From the NCBI GenBank assembly GCA_030950365.1, contig JAUZRQ010000009.1, positions 62,001 through 126,000 of the forward strand: DNA of 64,000 bases, read 5' to 3'. This document shows positions 8,985 through 18,257 of this stretch, in pieces (the stretch's first letter is position 1; every line of letters begins with the position of its first letter). The position numbers and the translations under genes were made by a program. The stretch is from Candidatus Zhuqueibacterota bacterium (GTDB lineage: Bacteria > Zhuqueibacterota > Zhuqueibacteria > Zhuqueibacterales > Geothermadaptataceae). Below the pieces are notes generated by a model that saw only the letters and a program-made list of their open reading frames with translations, ran no database searches and was not told where the DNA came from.

Positions 8985-9032
8985 GGACAGGAGGGTTCCT
9001 GGGAAGCAGAGGAAAATCAGCGTCTTGTGCAA

Positions 9033-10199
9033 TCAGCCGGTCATCCGGGCATCGATCTTCAAATCAAAGCCGCGGCGGGTCAATTCTTCCACGTATTTTA
9101 CCGGATCCACCGCTTCTTCCAGCTTGATGCTGCCGGGGCTGAATTCGCCGCGCGCCAGCATGATGCCGACAATGGCGGCGCCGAAACCGGTGGTGCGCTG
9201 CATGGCGGTGAAATCCAGCTCGTCGTCGTAAAAATCAATGAGCTCGATGGTCACCTCTCCCTCATCTCCGCTCACCACTACGCGCAGGACCACCACATCG
9301 CGCGGGTCTTCGCTTAATAGACGCGGTCCGGCAACGGCATGAAACAATTTGCGAGGCGACACCTTCACGCCATCGACCTGCACCGGTTTTTCATCCAGAA
9401 GCCCGAGGTCGTAGATGGTTTTCATTTTTTCATAATGGCCGGGATAGCGCACGGTCTTTTCGATGTATTCGTCGAGAACGCCAGCGAATGTCCACGGGCA
9501 GGTGGAGGTGCCGCCTACCGTAACAAACGCCTCGCAGCGCCCCAGCGGCTGAGGAAACTGGATCGGTTCCAGCTCGGAGAACGCGTCGATTTGCGTGATT
9601 TCGCCGCCGCGAAGCACATACGCCTTGCCGAAGTACTCGTTGGTCAGGCCTTCGATACTGAACGTCAGTGCGTAGTCCAGCGGCGGCTGGGGCTCTTGCG
9701 GCAGCCCTCCCACATAAATGCGCACCCGATGTGGGAGTTTGAGTCGCCGCATGCCGTACACGGCCAGAATATTCGCCATGCCCGGCGCCAGGCCGCAATC
9801 CGGCGCGATGGTGACGCCTTGCTGTTTGGCCATGCCGCTCAGTTCGTGCTGCTGGAATACCACATCAGTGTTGCCGCCGAGATCGCAAAAATGGCAGCCG
9901 GCCCGGATGGCCGCCCGGGTTAAATCTAGATTGAAATAATACGGCACGGCGCTGAGGCAAACATCCACCCCGCGCAGGAGCTGCTCGATTTCATGCGCTT
10001 TAGTCACATCCGCCTGCACCGGCACCACGACATCATCCTGCAAAAGGGCGTTCAACCGCAGCGCGGCCTGTACCGCGCGGTCCTCGTCAATATCGGCGAT
10101 AAGAATGCGCGCAGCGTGGCCATACTTGCCAAAATCGTACGCGGCGGCGGTTCCCTGCCAGCCGGCGCCCAGTACCACATAGGTTTTGCGATCGTTCAT
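9033..10199 (-). CDS. Saccharopine dehydrogenase-like NAD(P)-dependent oxidoreductase
   Basis: 388 aa. The N-terminal dinucleotide fold is plain: VVLGAGWQGTAAAYDF (GxGxxG) then ILIADIDEDRA, with the Asp after the second strand. SAVPYYFNLDLTRAAIRAGCHFCDLGGNTDVV and APDCGLAPGMANILAVY are the segments conserved in the saccharopine dehydrogenase/carboxynorspermidine synthase superfamily. Family members reduce or oxidise amino-acid imine adducts such as saccharopine. Without linked lysine or polyamine genes the exact substrate is open. It stands alone on the minus strand, between a repeat-filled gap and another repeat. Confidence 0.8.
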   Translation of the reverse strand: MNDRKTYVVLGAGWQGTAAAYDFGKYGHAARILIADIDEDRAVQAALRLNALLQDDVVVPVQADVTKAHEIEQLLRGVDVCLSAVPYYFNLDLTRAAIRAGCHFCDLGGNTDVVFQQHELSGMAKQQGVTIAPDCGLAPGMANILAVYGMRRLKLPHRVRIYVGGLPQEPQPPLDYALTFSIEGLTNEYFGKAYVLRGGEITQIDAFSELEPIQFPQPLGRCEAFVTVGGTSTCPWTFAGVLDEYIEKTVRYPGHYEKMKTIYDLGLLDEKPVQVDGVKVSPRKLFHAVAGPRLLSEDPRDVVVLRVVVSGDEGEVTIELIDFYDDELDFTAMQRTTGFGAAIVGIMLARGEFSPGSIKLEEAVDPVKYVEELTRRGFDLKIDARMTG

Positions 10200-10258
10200 A
10201 ATGGGGAAGGTCCTTTCGTGAAAGGATTATGTTGCGTGTGTGGCTGAACAATTTGAAT

Positions 10259-10409
10259 TCTTTCGCAGAGGCGCAGGACCGGCAGAGGCAATAACGATTT
10301 TCGGTCGTCAGGAACGGCCTCTAATCTATAAAAAATCAATCATGGTCGGCTAGAGGCGGTCCATGACCGCCATGATGCTCTGCGATCTCCGCGTCTCCGC
10401 GGGAGAATA
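10259..10409. repeat. Dispersed repeat pair (GCAGAGGCGC ... CTCCGCGTCTCCGCG)
   Basis: Left part TTTCGCAGAGGCGCAGGACC (10261-10280) and right part CTGCGATCTCCGCGTCTCCG (10380-10399) are loosely inverted copies of the same GC-rich unit, about 150 bases apart. Variants of the same pair occur at 63294-63632; single or broken units occur at 17967, 39491, 39690, 44770 and 45008. ATGACCGCCAT precedes the right unit here, and GACCGCCATC does at 63577. No coding capacity. It fills the 217-base gap between two minus-strand genes. Confidence 0.6.
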
Positions 10410-10416
10410 CCTCTTT

Positions 10417-11115
10417 TCAAAAGCCCGATCCCGCCTCACAGCCCGGATTCACCAACATGATCTCCGAAAGTGGCTTTTTACGAATGTCCGGCACGCGCGC
10501 CCCCGTGGCTGGATAGCCCACAGGTAGCAGCAAAAACGGTTTCTCATTGATAGGCCGCCGCAGAATCTCACGCAAAAAGCCCATCGGGCTGGGCGTGTGC
10601 GTGACTGTGACCAGCCCGGCGTTGTGAATAGCAGCGATCAGCATTCCTGCGGCGATGCCCGCGGACTCGTTCACGTAATAGTGCTTGATACGGCGGCCCT
10701 GATCATCCAGGCCGTAGTCGATTTTGAACATCACGATCAGCACCGGCGCAATTTCGAGAAACGGCTTTTGCCAGTTGGTGCCCAGCGGCTGCAGGTCTTG
10801 CAGCCAGTCCTCGGGAAACCGGCGCTGGTAATTTTCGCGCTCCTCCTTTTCAGCCGCTTCGCGAATGCGCCGTTTGAGTTCGGGATCGGTTACGACCACA
10901 AATCGCCAGGGTTGTTTGTTGGCCCCTGAGGGCGCCGTCCCGGCGGTGCGGATGATCGTTTCGATCAGATCCATAGGCACGGGATCGGGCGAGAAATCGC
11001 GCACACTGCGGCGTTTTTGCATGAGTTGCAAAAACGCCTGCGCCCGCGCCCGTTGTATGTCGAGATCGAGCCGCTCGAATGCGAGCGGGATGGTGGCTAT
11101 ATTGGCATCGTGCAT
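10417..11115 (-). CDS. Nitroreductase-family FMN enzyme
   Basis: 232 aa, a single nitroreductase domain. RRSVRDFSPDPVP near residue 35 and GTAPSGANKQPWRFVVV near residue 62 are the FMN-binding motifs, and GLVTVTHTPSPM near residue 170 with a C-terminal RRPINEKPFLLLPVGYPA completes the fold. The longer N-terminus and middle lid (REAAEKEERENYQRRFPEDWLQ) are like the iodotyrosine deiodinase/BluB-type subgroup rather than NfsA, so dehalogenation or another flavin reduction is possible; this is by pattern. It lies 22 bases downstream of the SpoIID-like gene on the same strand, so the two are likely cotranscribed. Confidence 0.85.
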   Translation of the reverse strand: MHDANIATIPLAFERLDLDIQRARAQAFLQLMQKRRSVRDFSPDPVPMDLIETIIRTAGTAPSGANKQPWRFVVVTDPELKRRIREAAEKEERENYQRRFPEDWLQDLQPLGTNWQKPFLEIAPVLIVMFKIDYGLDDQGRRIKHYYVNESAGIAAGMLIAAIHNAGLVTVTHTPSPMGFLREILRRPINEKPFLLLPVGYPATGARVPDIRKKPLSEIMLVNPGCEAGSGF

Positions 11116-11137
11116 GGCACCCTCTCTTTTCGAGGTG

Positions 11138-12475
11138 TCAATACAACGTTTTCAGGCGCGTGCCCGGATAATAGTGTTTTAGGATGGCTTCGGTGTCGAA
11201 ACCTTCTAGCGCCATGCCCAGTGCGCCGATCTGGCACAAACCCACGCCATGTCCCCAGCCGCCGCCGGTCAGTACGAACTCGTGCGGCACGGCATCGCTG
11301 CCGAACTTCGCCTCGATGATAAAAGCTGAGCTGTACAAAAATTTCCGATGCAGCACATTGCGGATGTCGTACTGATCTTTCAGCGTGATCGTGTGCAGGT
11401 GCATGTTGGCATCTAAAAAATCGATGCCCAGGCGCAGAATGCGGCCGGAGCCCCCGCGCTCCAGCACCTGCATGCCCTGCACCGCGGCCACATCCAGTTT
11501 GAGCATCTCGTTCAGCCGCTGCGTCAGTTCCTCCTGCCGGAGCGTCACCTGCCAGCGGAAATACCGGCCGCTTTCATCCACCGAGCCCAGGTACCGGCTC
11601 AGTTCGCTTTCATCCACCACGTGCGGGCTGCAAAAGCTTTTCGGCTGACCGGTCAGCCACTTCTGCGCATCGTCCTCGCGGCGCAGATCAAACTGCTCGG
11701 TGAAATTCTCGCGGGCATCGGATTTGACTACCAGGTACGGCTTTGGCTTGCCTTCCCACACGGCATCATACGCTTCCATGATGCCGCCGCAGCTTTTCGA
11801 ATACCGGGCATCGCAAATTTCATTGTTATACATGAGCACGCGGCCGCGGGTGGTTTGCGTGCTGGCAATGGCTTCCGCGGTCAAAAAGCCGGTGCCCTGA
11901 TAGCGCTGACAGCAATCATCGTTGCAGGCGTCGATGCCGAGCTCGTGGTGCTTATTCTCGGCATGCGCCAGCAGCCACGATCGCGCGGCGATGGTCTGGG
12001 CCTCCAGCAGCGCCGGCGGGCATGCGGCATTCATTTCCGACGTGGCCACGCAGGCCAGATAAGTTTCAAACGGCAAAACGTTCACCAAAAATAGCGTGTC
12101 GTTCAGCAGCGAGATTTCCAGCTTGCCAGGCAAATGCACATCGATATACTTTTTCCAATGAAAATTTCGTCCAGCGATGACCTCCCGGACCAGGATGCCG
12201 CTTTTCGGTGCCAGTTCAGCGGCGGCTTTTGTCAGAATGTGAACGCGCTCGCCGCTGTACAATTTTTTGCCACCATCAAAAACCGCCAATTTGCCGTTCT
12301 GAGTTTCAATGCGCAGCGATAACCCCGGCGATAGGTCCGTACTTTTGCCATTGGCAAAAACCAGGTGATAGTCGCCATTTTGGGGAGTTTCCAGCCGGAT
12401 TTCGCGGTATCTGTCCTCAGGGAGAATGATCCCGACGCGGATGTCGGGCTCGTGCTGCAACGCTCTGGTGTTCAT
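11138..12475 (-). CDS. SpoIID/LytB-domain protein
   Basis: 445 aa. The SpoIID domain covers roughly residues 110-440: NVLPFETYLACVATSEMNAACPPALLEAQTIAARSWLL is the conserved opening with its catalytic Glu in a SEM context, RYSKSCGGIMEAYDAVW is the middle motif, and LTGGGWGHGVGLCQIGALGMALEG is the hallmark close. Known SpoIID proteins cut denuded glycan strands of peptidoglycan as lytic transglycosylases. Outside spore formers the domain is found in cell-wall remodelling proteins. No signal peptide is evident at the chosen ATG, which is unusual for a wall enzyme. A CxxxDDCCQ cysteine cluster sits near residue 185. Nitroreductase gene follows closely. Confidence 0.9.
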   Translation of the reverse strand: MNTRALQHEPDIRVGIILPEDRYREIRLETPQNGDYHLVFANGKSTDLSPGLSLRIETQNGKLAVFDGGKKLYSGERVHILTKAAAELAPKSGILVREVIAGRNFHWKKYIDVHLPGKLEISLLNDTLFLVNVLPFETYLACVATSEMNAACPPALLEAQTIAARSWLLAHAENKHHELGIDACNDDCCQRYQGTGFLTAEAIASTQTTRGRVLMYNNEICDARYSKSCGGIMEAYDAVWEGKPKPYLVVKSDARENFTEQFDLRREDDAQKWLTGQPKSFCSPHVVDESELSRYLGSVDESGRYFRWQVTLRQEELTQRLNEMLKLDVAAVQGMQVLERGGSGRILRLGIDFLDANMHLHTITLKDQYDIRNVLHRKFLYSSAFIIEAKFGSDAVPHEFVLTGGGWGHGVGLCQIGALGMALEGFDTEAILKHYYPGTRLKTLY

Positions 12476-12717
12476 GGGGGCTGTTCCTTACGCATGCGTT
12501 TGCGAAAAAACGATCCGTCATTCTGAATTCGTTGCCAGAGAAAATACGCAACTTGTTGCTGAACATCAAGCAGGAATTGGCGAATGCGTGACACAGCACA
12601 AAAATCCGTGTGAATAAACGCGAAAGCAGTTGGCATTTGTGACACTTTTTTCTTAACTTGCAGACGCAAAATTGGCCATTCCATCGTCATGTTCATAGTA
12701 AACCGCGCGGAGTCCCT

Positions 12718-14178
12718 ATGAAACGGATGCTCATAGCTGTAACAGGATGCTTATTACCATTCCCTGGCCTGCTTTGGGGACAATTCCAGCTAGAACGTGC
12801 TTTTCCAAATTTGCGATTTACCCGGCCGGTGGATTTGCAGGCCGCGCCCGGCGATGATCGCAGGCTTTTTGTGCTGGAACAGGCCGGCATCATTCGCGTG
12901 TTCAGAAACGACCCGGCCGCCCAGACCAGCTCGATCTTTCTGGATATTCGTGATCGCGTCGCCTTTAGCGGTGAATCATGGGATGAAAAGGGTCTTCTTG
13001 GGCTGGCCTTCCATCCCAATTATCGCCAAAATGGCCACTTTTTTGTGAATTACACCACCGGAAATCCGCTGAGAACGGTTGTTTCTCGGTTTCAAGTGAG
13101 CGGCTTGGATTCCAACAAAGCCGATCCCAACAGCGAATTGGTGCTGCTGACATTCAATCAGCCGTACGGCAATCACAACGGCGGGCAACTGGCCTTTGGA
13201 CCGGATGGTTACCTGTACATTGCCACCGGCGACGGCGGCTCCGGCGGCGATCCCCACGGCAATGCACAGAATCGCAAAACTCTGCTGGGAAACATCCTGC
13301 GCATCGATGTTAACCGCAGCGCCGGCGGCTTAAACTATGCCATTCCCGCAGACAATCCCTTTGCCGGCAACAATCAGGGATTTCGTGAGGAAATCTACGC
13401 TTACGGCCTGCGCAATCCGTGGCGTTTCAGCTTCGATTCGGTGACCGGCTGGCTCTGGTGCGCCGATGTCGGTCAGAACCGCATCGAGGAAATTGATCTG
13501 ATCAAAAACGGAGGCAATTACGGTTGGAACATCATGGAGGGTAGCGAGTGTTTTCAGAGCAGCTCCTGCGATCGCACGGGATTGGAGATGCCCATCTGGG
13601 AATATGACCACAGTCTCGGTCGCTCCGTGACCGGCGGATATGTGTACCGCGGCCGCCGCGTCCCCGAGCTGGTGGGGGCCTACATTTACGCCGATTTTGT
13701 ATCCGGTCGCATCTGGGCGCTTCGGTATGACGGCCAGAACGAACCGCAAAACGAACTCTTGCTGGACTCCCATCTTCCCATTTCTTCCTTTGGCATCGAT
13801 GCCAGGCAGGAGCTGTACCTCTGCGCTTTTGATGGTTATATTTATCGCTTCAAAGCCACCGTGACCGGCATCCAAGAAAAGCAACGGGGGCTGCCCCGTG
13901 AGCACCGTCTCCTCGGCAACTTCCCAAATCCATTCAATCCGGAAACCGAAATCGTGTTTCAATTGCGCAGCGATGCCCGGGTGCGGCTGGACATCTGGAA
14001 CCTGCTCGGGCAACGAATCGTCACCCTGCTGGATGCATCACGTCCGGCCGGTATCCATCGTATTCGCTGGAATGGCCGCAACGCACTGGGAGACGCCCTG
14101 CCATCGGGAATTTACCTGTACCGCCTGGTCGTAGATGACCAGCCGCTATCCATACGGCGGATGGTGCTACTGCAATAA
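12718..14178 (+). CDS. Secreted PQQ-type sugar/sorbosone dehydrogenase with sorting domain
   Basis: 486 aa from the ATG at 12718 (GGAG at 12709), chosen because a clean signal peptide MKRMLIAVTGCLLPFPGLLWG begins there; the frame is open 20 codons further upstream. Residues ~25-390 are a glucose/sorbosone dehydrogenase beta-propeller: VDLQAAPGDDRRLFVLEQAGIIRVF, GLLGLAFHPNYRQNGHFFVNYT, NHNGGQLAFGPDGYLYIATGDGGSGGDP, YGLRNPWRFSFD and DVGQNRIEEIDLI. In this family the His of NHNGG and the Arg of RNPWR lie near the PQQ site. Residues ~410-486 (GNFPNPFNPETEIVF ... SGIYLYRL ... LLQ) form the FlgD-like/type IX sorting domain. Probably an extracellular aldose dehydrogenase. Confidence 0.9.
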   Translation: MKRMLIAVTGCLLPFPGLLWGQFQLERAFPNLRFTRPVDLQAAPGDDRRLFVLEQAGIIRVFRNDPAAQTSSIFLDIRDRVAFSGESWDEKGLLGLAFHPNYRQNGHFFVNYTTGNPLRTVVSRFQVSGLDSNKADPNSELVLLTFNQPYGNHNGGQLAFGPDGYLYIATGDGGSGGDPHGNAQNRKTLLGNILRIDVNRSAGGLNYAIPADNPFAGNNQGFREEIYAYGLRNPWRFSFDSVTGWLWCADVGQNRIEEIDLIKNGGNYGWNIMEGSECFQSSSCDRTGLEMPIWEYDHSLGRSVTGGYVYRGRRVPELVGAYIYADFVSGRIWALRYDGQNEPQNELLLDSHLPISSFGIDARQELYLCAFDGYIYRFKATVTGIQEKQRGLPREHRLLGNFPNPFNPETEIVFQLRSDARVRLDIWNLLGQRIVTLLDASRPAGIHRIRWNGRNALGDALPSGIYLYRLVVDDQPLSIRRMVLLQ

Positions 14179-14199
14179 CTATTTGTCCGGATTGCAGGA

Positions 14200-14228
14200 T
14201 TGACATGTGTGCAAAATTTGCCTATATT
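14200..14228 (+). promoter_or_regulatory. Sigma-70-type promoter for ispH
   Basis: TTGACA (14200-14205) and TATATT (14223-14228) with an exact 17-base spacer. Transcription would begin near 14235, so the in-frame GTG at 14241 would have almost no leader; the ATG at 14280 is the better start. Confidence 0.75.
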
Positions 14229-14279
14229 TAAAAATAAACAGTGCAAAAAAATCTCACCAAACATAAAATCGGAAAATTT

Positions 14280-15497
14280 ATGCAAACAGAACCCATCCAG
14301 ATTTTTCGACGCGGCCTGGGCTTAAAACATCAAGTAGCCAGCCTTCTGGATCAAGATTACGCCAGTCAGGTGGTGGATTTCTTCAAGGTAAATGATTACC
14401 GCCTTCAGATTGGACAGCTTACCCTGTTTCTGGCACGCGAATTTGGATTTTGTTATGGCGTGGATCGGGCGGTGGATTATGCTTATCAAACACGCAAAAA
14501 ATTTCCTGATCGTCGCATTTTCCTTACCGGCGAAATCATTCACAATCCACATGTAAACCGAAAAATGCTGGATATGGGCATCCACTTTTTAACCGGACAG
14601 TACAGCGACGGCATCTCGTATGACGACTTGGAGAAAGACGATGTGGTTATTTTGCCTGCATTTGGCGTGACGCAGCAGGAATTGGAATGGCTTAAGGCCA
14701 AAGGGTGTGTACTCGTGGATACCACTTGCGGTTCAGTGCTGAATGTCTGGAAACGCGTGGAGCAGTATGCCCGGGATGGCTTCACGGCCATCATTCACGG
14801 CAAGTACTGGCACGAAGAAACCCGCGCCACCAGCTCGCAGGCCACCAAATATCCCGGCGGCCATTATCTTGTGGTGTTGGATATGGCCGAAACTGAGCTG
14901 GTGTGCGATTACATCGGCGGCCGCTGGAACAAAGCCGACTTTTTCCGCAAGTTCGAAAAGGCGGTCTCCCCTGGTTTCGATCCTGATGTACACCTTCAAA
15001 AGGTTGGGCTGGCCAACCAGACCACCATGCTCTCCAGCGAATCCTTGGCCATTGCCGAGCGCATTCGCGTGGAAATGGAACGCAAATATGGCCAAGACTA
15101 CCTGGACGAGCATTTTCGCACCTTTGATACCATCTGTAGCGCCACACAGGACCGCCAGGATGCGGTGCTGGAGCTGGTGAAAAACGAGCATCTCGATCTG
15201 ATGCTCATCATTGGTGGCTACAATTCCAGCAATACCAATCATCTTGCCGAGATTGCTCAGAACTACACCCGCGCCTACCACATCGATGACGCGGCCTGCC
15301 TGGTGAGCCCGGATGAGCTGCGCTACAAGCCCATCCATAAGGACTGTGAAAAAATTGCGCACCACTGGCTTCCCGCTGGAGCGGCGCGCATCGGCCTGAC
15401 CGCCGGCGCCTCCACCCCGAACAACAAAATCGGCGAAGTCGTCGCACGGTTGGCCGAATTTCAGGGCGTATCGCTCAAAGATGTCCTTGAGCAATAG
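14280..15497 (+). CDS. ispH: 4-hydroxy-3-methylbut-2-enyl diphosphate reductase, cyanobacterial/plant type
   Basis: 405 aa from ATG 14280; the promoter position argues against the GTG at 14241. IspH is the last enzyme of the MEP isoprenoid pathway, an Fe-S enzyme that reduces HMBPP to IPP and DMAPP. The three cluster cysteines are visible in FGFCYGVDRAV, VDTTCGSVLNVW and TICSATQDRQ. IIHNPHVN, HEETRATSSQ and GGYNSSNTNHL are substrate-site motifs. The extra ~40 N-terminal residues (RGLGLKHQVASLLDQDY) and the insert between the second and third cysteines match the longer cyanobacterial/plant IspH and not the ~315-aa E. coli type. Single gene, flanked by unrelated genes. Confidence 0.93.
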   Translation: MQTEPIQIFRRGLGLKHQVASLLDQDYASQVVDFFKVNDYRLQIGQLTLFLAREFGFCYGVDRAVDYAYQTRKKFPDRRIFLTGEIIHNPHVNRKMLDMGIHFLTGQYSDGISYDDLEKDDVVILPAFGVTQQELEWLKAKGCVLVDTTCGSVLNVWKRVEQYARDGFTAIIHGKYWHEETRATSSQATKYPGGHYLVVLDMAETELVCDYIGGRWNKADFFRKFEKAVSPGFDPDVHLQKVGLANQTTMLSSESLAIAERIRVEMERKYGQDYLDEHFRTFDTICSATQDRQDAVLELVKNEHLDLMLIIGGYNSSNTNHLAEIAQNYTRAYHIDDAACLVSPDELRYKPIHKDCEKIAHHWLPAGAARIGLTAGASTPNNKIGEVVARLAEFQGVSLKDVLEQ

Positions 15498-15583
15498 CGT
15501 GCTCCCTCCTCTGGCATAAATATTGCCAAATTTTCACAGCATTGATCCGGCAGTTTCCATTCTCATCATCACAGGAGGTTCCC

Positions 15584-16468
15584 ATGCGGCTCAAAATGAC
15601 CCACTACGGCATTCTTGCATTTGTCTTTTTCATTTCCGGTTGCAACATTTTCAGTCCATTCAAACCCGAAACCACCTCTCCTACGGTTCTACTGGAACAG
15701 GGCAAGGCCGCGCTACAGGCCGGGGATCTTGACAAAGCTCTGGAATATCTGGATAAAGCCAAAGAAGCCGATCCCGAGAATCCGCAGATCCGCTATTTCC
15801 ACGCCGTCGCCACCGTGCGGATCAATAATCTTGATTTTCAGGATTTTATCGATGCGTTTCAATCCGAAGTCGCCAACCAGAATTTTTCGCCTGGCATTCA
15901 AATTTACAGTGACGCATTTTCCGGCGGTGTGGATACGCTTTTCACCTTGCCCGAAAGTGAGCTGCGCCGTATTATCGAAGCCTTCTGGATCGTGCAGGAT
16001 GATCTCGAGCCGGTGGTGCAGGCCATTCTCGATGGCCGATTGACCGCGGCCAATTTTGCCCACATCGATGATGTGCTTTTGAGTAGCGCCGTGGCCAGCA
16101 CCGTCTCTGCCCTGATCTTCCTCCTTGATGACGACGGCGAAGGTCCGGAGTTCCGTCTGGATACCCGCGTTCTACTGAAAAAGGCCGAAGAAGCGTATGC
16201 GCTGGTGATCAATGGCGATCCCATGGCGGGTTTCAAATCCATTGAGGAAGAAGTCAAATATCGCATTCAGCGGCAATGGCCTGGATTACAAAAAGGTCTG
16301 ACACATTTGTATTTATATTACACCTGGACACAACTTGGCGCGTTGCCTGATACGGTGCCGGTTCCCCCGCAACCCATGCCAACCAATTTGAACCACTCCC
16401 TGGCAGCCGAAATCTACAAAATTGCCTATCAGGGCGTGACTGCCCTCTGGCAGTATCTCCGTAATTGA
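15584..16468 (+). CDS. TPR-containing lipoprotein
   Basis: 294 aa from ATG 15584, chosen for the strong AGGAGG at 15573-15578 and the lipoprotein signal that follows (ILAFVFFISGC, lipobox Cys ~18). Residues ~32-75 (LLEQGKAALQAGDLDKALEYLDKAKEADPENPQIRYF) fit one to two TPR units. The rest is largely helical with no recognised domain. Probably anchored in the outer membrane. The gene precedes the PorV-like outer-membrane protein by 237 bases on the same strand, and a partner role there is possible but not shown. Confidence 0.75.
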   Translation: MRLKMTHYGILAFVFFISGCNIFSPFKPETTSPTVLLEQGKAALQAGDLDKALEYLDKAKEADPENPQIRYFHAVATVRINNLDFQDFIDAFQSEVANQNFSPGIQIYSDAFSGGVDTLFTLPESELRRIIEAFWIVQDDLEPVVQAILDGRLTAANFAHIDDVLLSSAVASTVSALIFLLDDDGEGPEFRLDTRVLLKKAEEAYALVINGDPMAGFKSIEEEVKYRIQRQWPGLQKGLTHLYLYYTWTQLGALPDTVPVPPQPMPTNLNHSLAAEIYKIAYQGVTALWQYLRN

Positions 16469-16491
16469 TTCACAAACATTACGCCTGACCG

Positions 16492-16652
16492 GTAACCGTT
16501 CGGTCTCCTACACGTCATCGCGAGGATCCGCCAGCTGGCGGAGACCACGCGATCCCATTGTTCTATTTGCAAAGAGATCGCCGCGCATCCGCCTTGCGGA
16601 GGCTGCTCACGAATACTGGCAAGATTGCTTCAAACGGGAATAACTGAATAGT
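16492..16652. repeat. Degenerate copy of the MITE-like repeat
   Basis: The left end GTAACCGTTCGG (16492-16503) and right end TAACTGAATAGT (16641-16652) are worn copies of the AGTAACTATTCAGC terminal repeat. The interior keeps the GTCATCGCGAG motif (16515-16525) and includes a perfect 16-base palindrome TCCGCCAGCTGGCGGA (16527-16542). Confidence 0.5.
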
Positions 16653-16705
16653 CACCCTGACGGATAAGCCAACACAGCGCAAACAAGAATATTAAAGGGA
16701 GCTGT

Positions 16706-17848
16706 ATGAAGACGCACCTTACAATATTTGCACTGATGGTTAGCCTGGTTTTGGGCAGCGAGCTACAGGCGCAGAACCAGGCGCTGCAGCGCATGATTTC
16801 ATCCAACCTGCGTACTCTGGGTATGGGCGGCGCTGCCGTGGCCGTGCCGATTTCAGACAATCCATTCTTTTACAACCCGGCCCTGCTGGCCGGCGTGGGC
16901 CGCGCCCGGCTCAATCTGGTGGATCTCCGCTTCCGCTTTAATCAGGCGTTTTTCGACCAGCTTAAATTCTATCGCGATCATCGCGAGCAGATCAACGACA
17001 CCGAGAACCTGACGCCTGAGGAGCAAAACCAGCTCTTTTCCGAGGCTTTGCAGGAGGCTCAAAAGTTAGCCAACGTGATTGTGGACGGCCCGCTGCCGAT
17101 CAATTACGTGCAACGCAACTTCGGCATCGGTCTGTTCACCCAGGGCGATTTGCAGTACGAAATTTTCGCCGGCGCGTCCGGACTCCCCGTGCTGAACGTG
17201 GCGCTGAAAACCAACATTGCGCTCATGACCGGATATGCCATATCCGTGTCCGGCCTGCTGCCCCATCCGATTCATATTGGCGTGGCGGCGAAATATTTGA
17301 TTCGTGCACAGACGCAAAAAACCAAGTCGCTTTTGAGTTTTAGCGAAGAAGAAGAATTTGAGGTGTATGAGGGGCAGGCGTTTTCTTTTGACCTCGGGCT
17401 GATTTATCCCATCACGCACAATCTGCATTTCGGTATGGCTTTTTACGACGTGAACCGTCCTGAGATCGAATGGCGCGTAAATGTAGACAATCCGGTCACG
17501 CCCATGCCGGAAACGCGGATAGAGAAGAGTATGCGCATGGGCATTGCCTATTATCCGCGCATGCGGCTGGGCAAGTTGTTTTACAATCTGCGTTTCGCGC
17601 TGGATATCGATGAGCCCTTCAATTCCGATATCACTTTCTTCAAAAAAGTCTTTTTCGGCGCCGAGGCAAACATCACCCCGATCATTTTCGCCCGTGGCGG
17701 GTTTTATCAGGGTTATCCGGCGTTCGGCGTCGGCGTTAATTTTCACGTGATTCGGCTGAATTTTGCCTTTTATGGCGAGGAACTGGGCAAATATGCCGGC
17801 GAATTTGTTAGCTGGACCCGCGCGGTGTCGGTGCAGGTGGGGATTTGA
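16706..17848 (+). CDS. PorV/PorQ-like outer-membrane beta-barrel protein
   Basis: 380 aa. Signal peptide MKTHLTIFALMVSLVLGSELQAQ, then LRTLGMGGAAVAVPISDNPFFYNPALLAGVGRARLNLVDL. This is the N-terminal pattern of the PorV/PorQ/FadL-like family, where an early G-x-A-x-A strand leads into a plug and NPA motif. From ~residue 130 the sequence alternates in strands ending in aromatic residues (HFGMAFYDVN, FYNLRFALDID, IFARGGFYQGYPAFGVGVNFHVIRLNFAFYG), as in a barrel. In Bacteroidota PorV shuttles type IX cargo, which would fit the sorted proteins in this window; that link is inferred. GGGAG precedes the ATG. Confidence 0.75.
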   Translation: MKTHLTIFALMVSLVLGSELQAQNQALQRMISSNLRTLGMGGAAVAVPISDNPFFYNPALLAGVGRARLNLVDLRFRFNQAFFDQLKFYRDHREQINDTENLTPEEQNQLFSEALQEAQKLANVIVDGPLPINYVQRNFGIGLFTQGDLQYEIFAGASGLPVLNVALKTNIALMTGYAISVSGLLPHPIHIGVAAKYLIRAQTQKTKSLLSFSEEEEFEVYEGQAFSFDLGLIYPITHNLHFGMAFYDVNRPEIEWRVNVDNPVTPMPETRIEKSMRMGIAYYPRMRLGKLFYNLRFALDIDEPFNSDITFFKKVFFGAEANITPIIFARGGFYQGYPAFGVGVNFHVIRLNFAFYGEELGKYAGEFVSWTRAVSVQVGI

Positions 17849-17966
17849 GGCAATTTGGGCGGATATCACAATCAGGGCTCGTAGAGGATCATTCCCAAAA
17901 ATAAATTAAGGGCCATCCCATTGTCGGGATGATTTGTCTGCGAGCCATTTTTAATTCCGATAAAAA

Positions 17967-18182
17967 TTCTCTCGCAGAGGCGCGGGGACCGCAGAGGGTG
18001 GTTTTTAGACTTTACAGCATGCGTTTTGTGCTGTGTTTCTGGCGAAAAAAAACAGATGATATAGCATAGCCACCGTCCCTTGTGGGCGGCAGTCACGGTA
18101 AAGAAAAAGCGAGGCCCGCGTCCCACAATGGTGCGCAGCTACACAATTATGAAACATCCGCGTTCCATCCGTGGCTACAACA
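17967..18182. repeat. Dispersed repeat units in a gene-free gap
   Basis: TCTCGCAGAGGCGCGGGGACC (17970-17990) is the GCAGAGGCGC unit seen at 10262 and 63297. ATCCGCGTTCCATCCGTGG (18157-18175) is an inverted relative of the CACGGAT/CGCGGAT motif at 7280 and 44946. The 409-base gap 17849-18257 holds these and no gene I can support. Confidence 0.5.
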
Positions 18183-18257
18183 TCGATACCCATCCTCCCG
18201 GTTTCCAGTCCTTTTCAAGGCCTTTCGTGCATGTCTATGACAGGTTCCGGCATTCGT

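Noticed and set aside
14241-14279. GTG start for ispH, 13 codons upstream
   Set aside because: The TTGACA-N17-TATATT promoter places the transcription start near 14235, leaving no room for a ribosome site.
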